Source: Maniola hyperantus
Taxonomy: Eukaryota; Arthropoda; Insecta; Lepidoptera; Nymphalidae
Direction of reading: 5' to 3'
Assembly: GCF_902806685.2 (NCBI RefSeq)
Contig: NC_048557.2
Span: forward strand, 9,433,554-9,497,553
Length of the DNA stretch: 64,000 nt
Shown here: positions 63,214 through 64,000 of the stretch, one piece after another
Numbering within the stretch: position 1 is the first letter of the stretch
How the letters are laid out: each line of letters begins with the position of its first letter
Made by a program: the position numbers and the translations under genes
The notes under the pieces: generated by a model
The model's database searches: none
What the model was told of the DNA's origin: nothing
Seen by the model: only the letters and a program-made list of their open reading frames with translations

Positions 63214-63410
63214 CTGTTATATTAATTAGTTCCACCAGTTTTCCTTAATATGAGGAGGTGTTTTATTTTTCTCATCTGGCTTTAACTCAAAGTTCATACT
63301 TTAAAGTATATGTAAATATAATAATGCGTAAAAAATGACTTCTCACGTGCCATTATAACTTTTTGTGTCAAATTTCATGTGAAAAGTACGATTTTAATCC
63401 CTATTTTAAA

Positions 63411-63665
63411 GGGGAACTGTAGGTCGATTTCGTAAAACCGGCATCAATCATCATTACAATGTGATTGGCTGAATTTTTGCGATTCTTGTTGCAACAAGGC
63501 ATTGCAGCCAATAGTGAACGTGCGTCAACCAATCAGAGGTGACATTGTAGCCGTCATTTTACCGCAATCGAGCAGCAGCACTTTTGACATGATAGTTGAC
63601 CCAGTTAAAAATAAAGATTCTGACGAATTGAGAATCTCCTCCTTTTTGAAGTCGGTTAAAAATGG
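63411..63665. repeat. MITE family G, copy 3, then GGAGGAG repeat end
   Basis: 63411-63575 has TGATTGGCTGAATTTTTGCG and CGTCAACCAATCAGAGGTGA. 63618-63662 has GAATCTCCTCCTTTTTGAAG, the inverse of the repeat at 800-852. Confidence 0.65.
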
Positions 63666-63924
63666 CGCGTGAAGACTCATTTTTACGGACTATATCTAAA
63701 ACAACTTATGTGGATTGGATCTTTTACGCGTAACAACATTTATTATTACAGTTACTGATAAAATAATAACAAAACTCTTTTACGTCTATTTGGTCTGATA
63801 TTAACATGTTCAATTACAATTTTTATAACGTGCAACATGTTTAAAGCTTGATACACACACAACGCGCGTCGAAATTGTACGGTATATGTCACAGCGAACG
63901 CGCGCAGTAATTATTTAAAAAAGG

Positions 63925-64000
63925 TCAAGACTCGCACACTAAGGATATCGTACCATTGTACATTCAAGATTATGTACTTTTTAATTTACATGGCGGCCAT
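63925..64000 (-). repeat. Family C edge at window end
   Basis: TCGCACACTAAGGATATCGT and TTTAATTTACATGGCGGCCA resemble the family C start at 42940-43010. Confidence 0.45.

Overview
This 64-kb window is AT-rich, intron-dense animal nuclear DNA. It is almost certainly from a moth or butterfly: four conserved insect genes with short exons sit in a background of dispersed repeats of lepidopteran type (repeats headed GCCCGCGACTTCGTCCGCG, several tRNA-headed SINEs, palindromic MITEs, and LINE tails ending in GAT or TTTGAC repeats). Host gene models were built by joining open frames at GT/AG sites with matching phase; no transcript evidence was available.

Layout. (1) 983-26758, minus: the first 21 coding exons of a UBR1/UBR2-type N-recognin E3 ubiquitin ligase (1080 codons, with the UBR box and ClpS-like region); the RING end lies beyond the left edge. 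(2) 31038-40100, minus: a complete seven-exon NDUFAF7 gene (438 aa), the mitochondrial complex I assembly methyltransferase. Its first intron holds a 4-kb DNA transposon with its own transposase-like gene, and its last intron holds a short LTR element without coding capacity. (3) 40681-48866, plus: a complete eleven-exon RBM28/Nop4-type nucleolar RNA-binding protein (768 aa), head to head with NDUFAF7 across 580 bp. (4) 49803-56490, minus: a complete seven-exon TMEM53-like (DUF829) alpha/beta-hydrolase-fold protein (330 aa), tail to tail with RBM28. (5) 56.5-64 kb: no host gene seen; LINE tails, SINEs and MITEs.

The four genes are housekeeping genes in protein degradation, mitochondrial complex I assembly, ribosome biogenesis and a membrane-associated hydrolase-like family. 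They do not form a single pathway.

The most unusual items are mobile or repetitive. They are: a retroposon-like element carrying a giant inverted repeat and flanked by perfect 13-bp target duplications in two independent copies; the 4-kb transposon with CGTCGGTTAAAT ends, subterminal ATGTCATTTTT repeats and a single homopolymer frameshift; a 914-bp LTR-only (TRIM-like) element; a 181-bp tandem array made from a UBR1 exon plus its splice donor; and a 25-bp minisatellite that keeps the reading frame open through an RBM28 intron.
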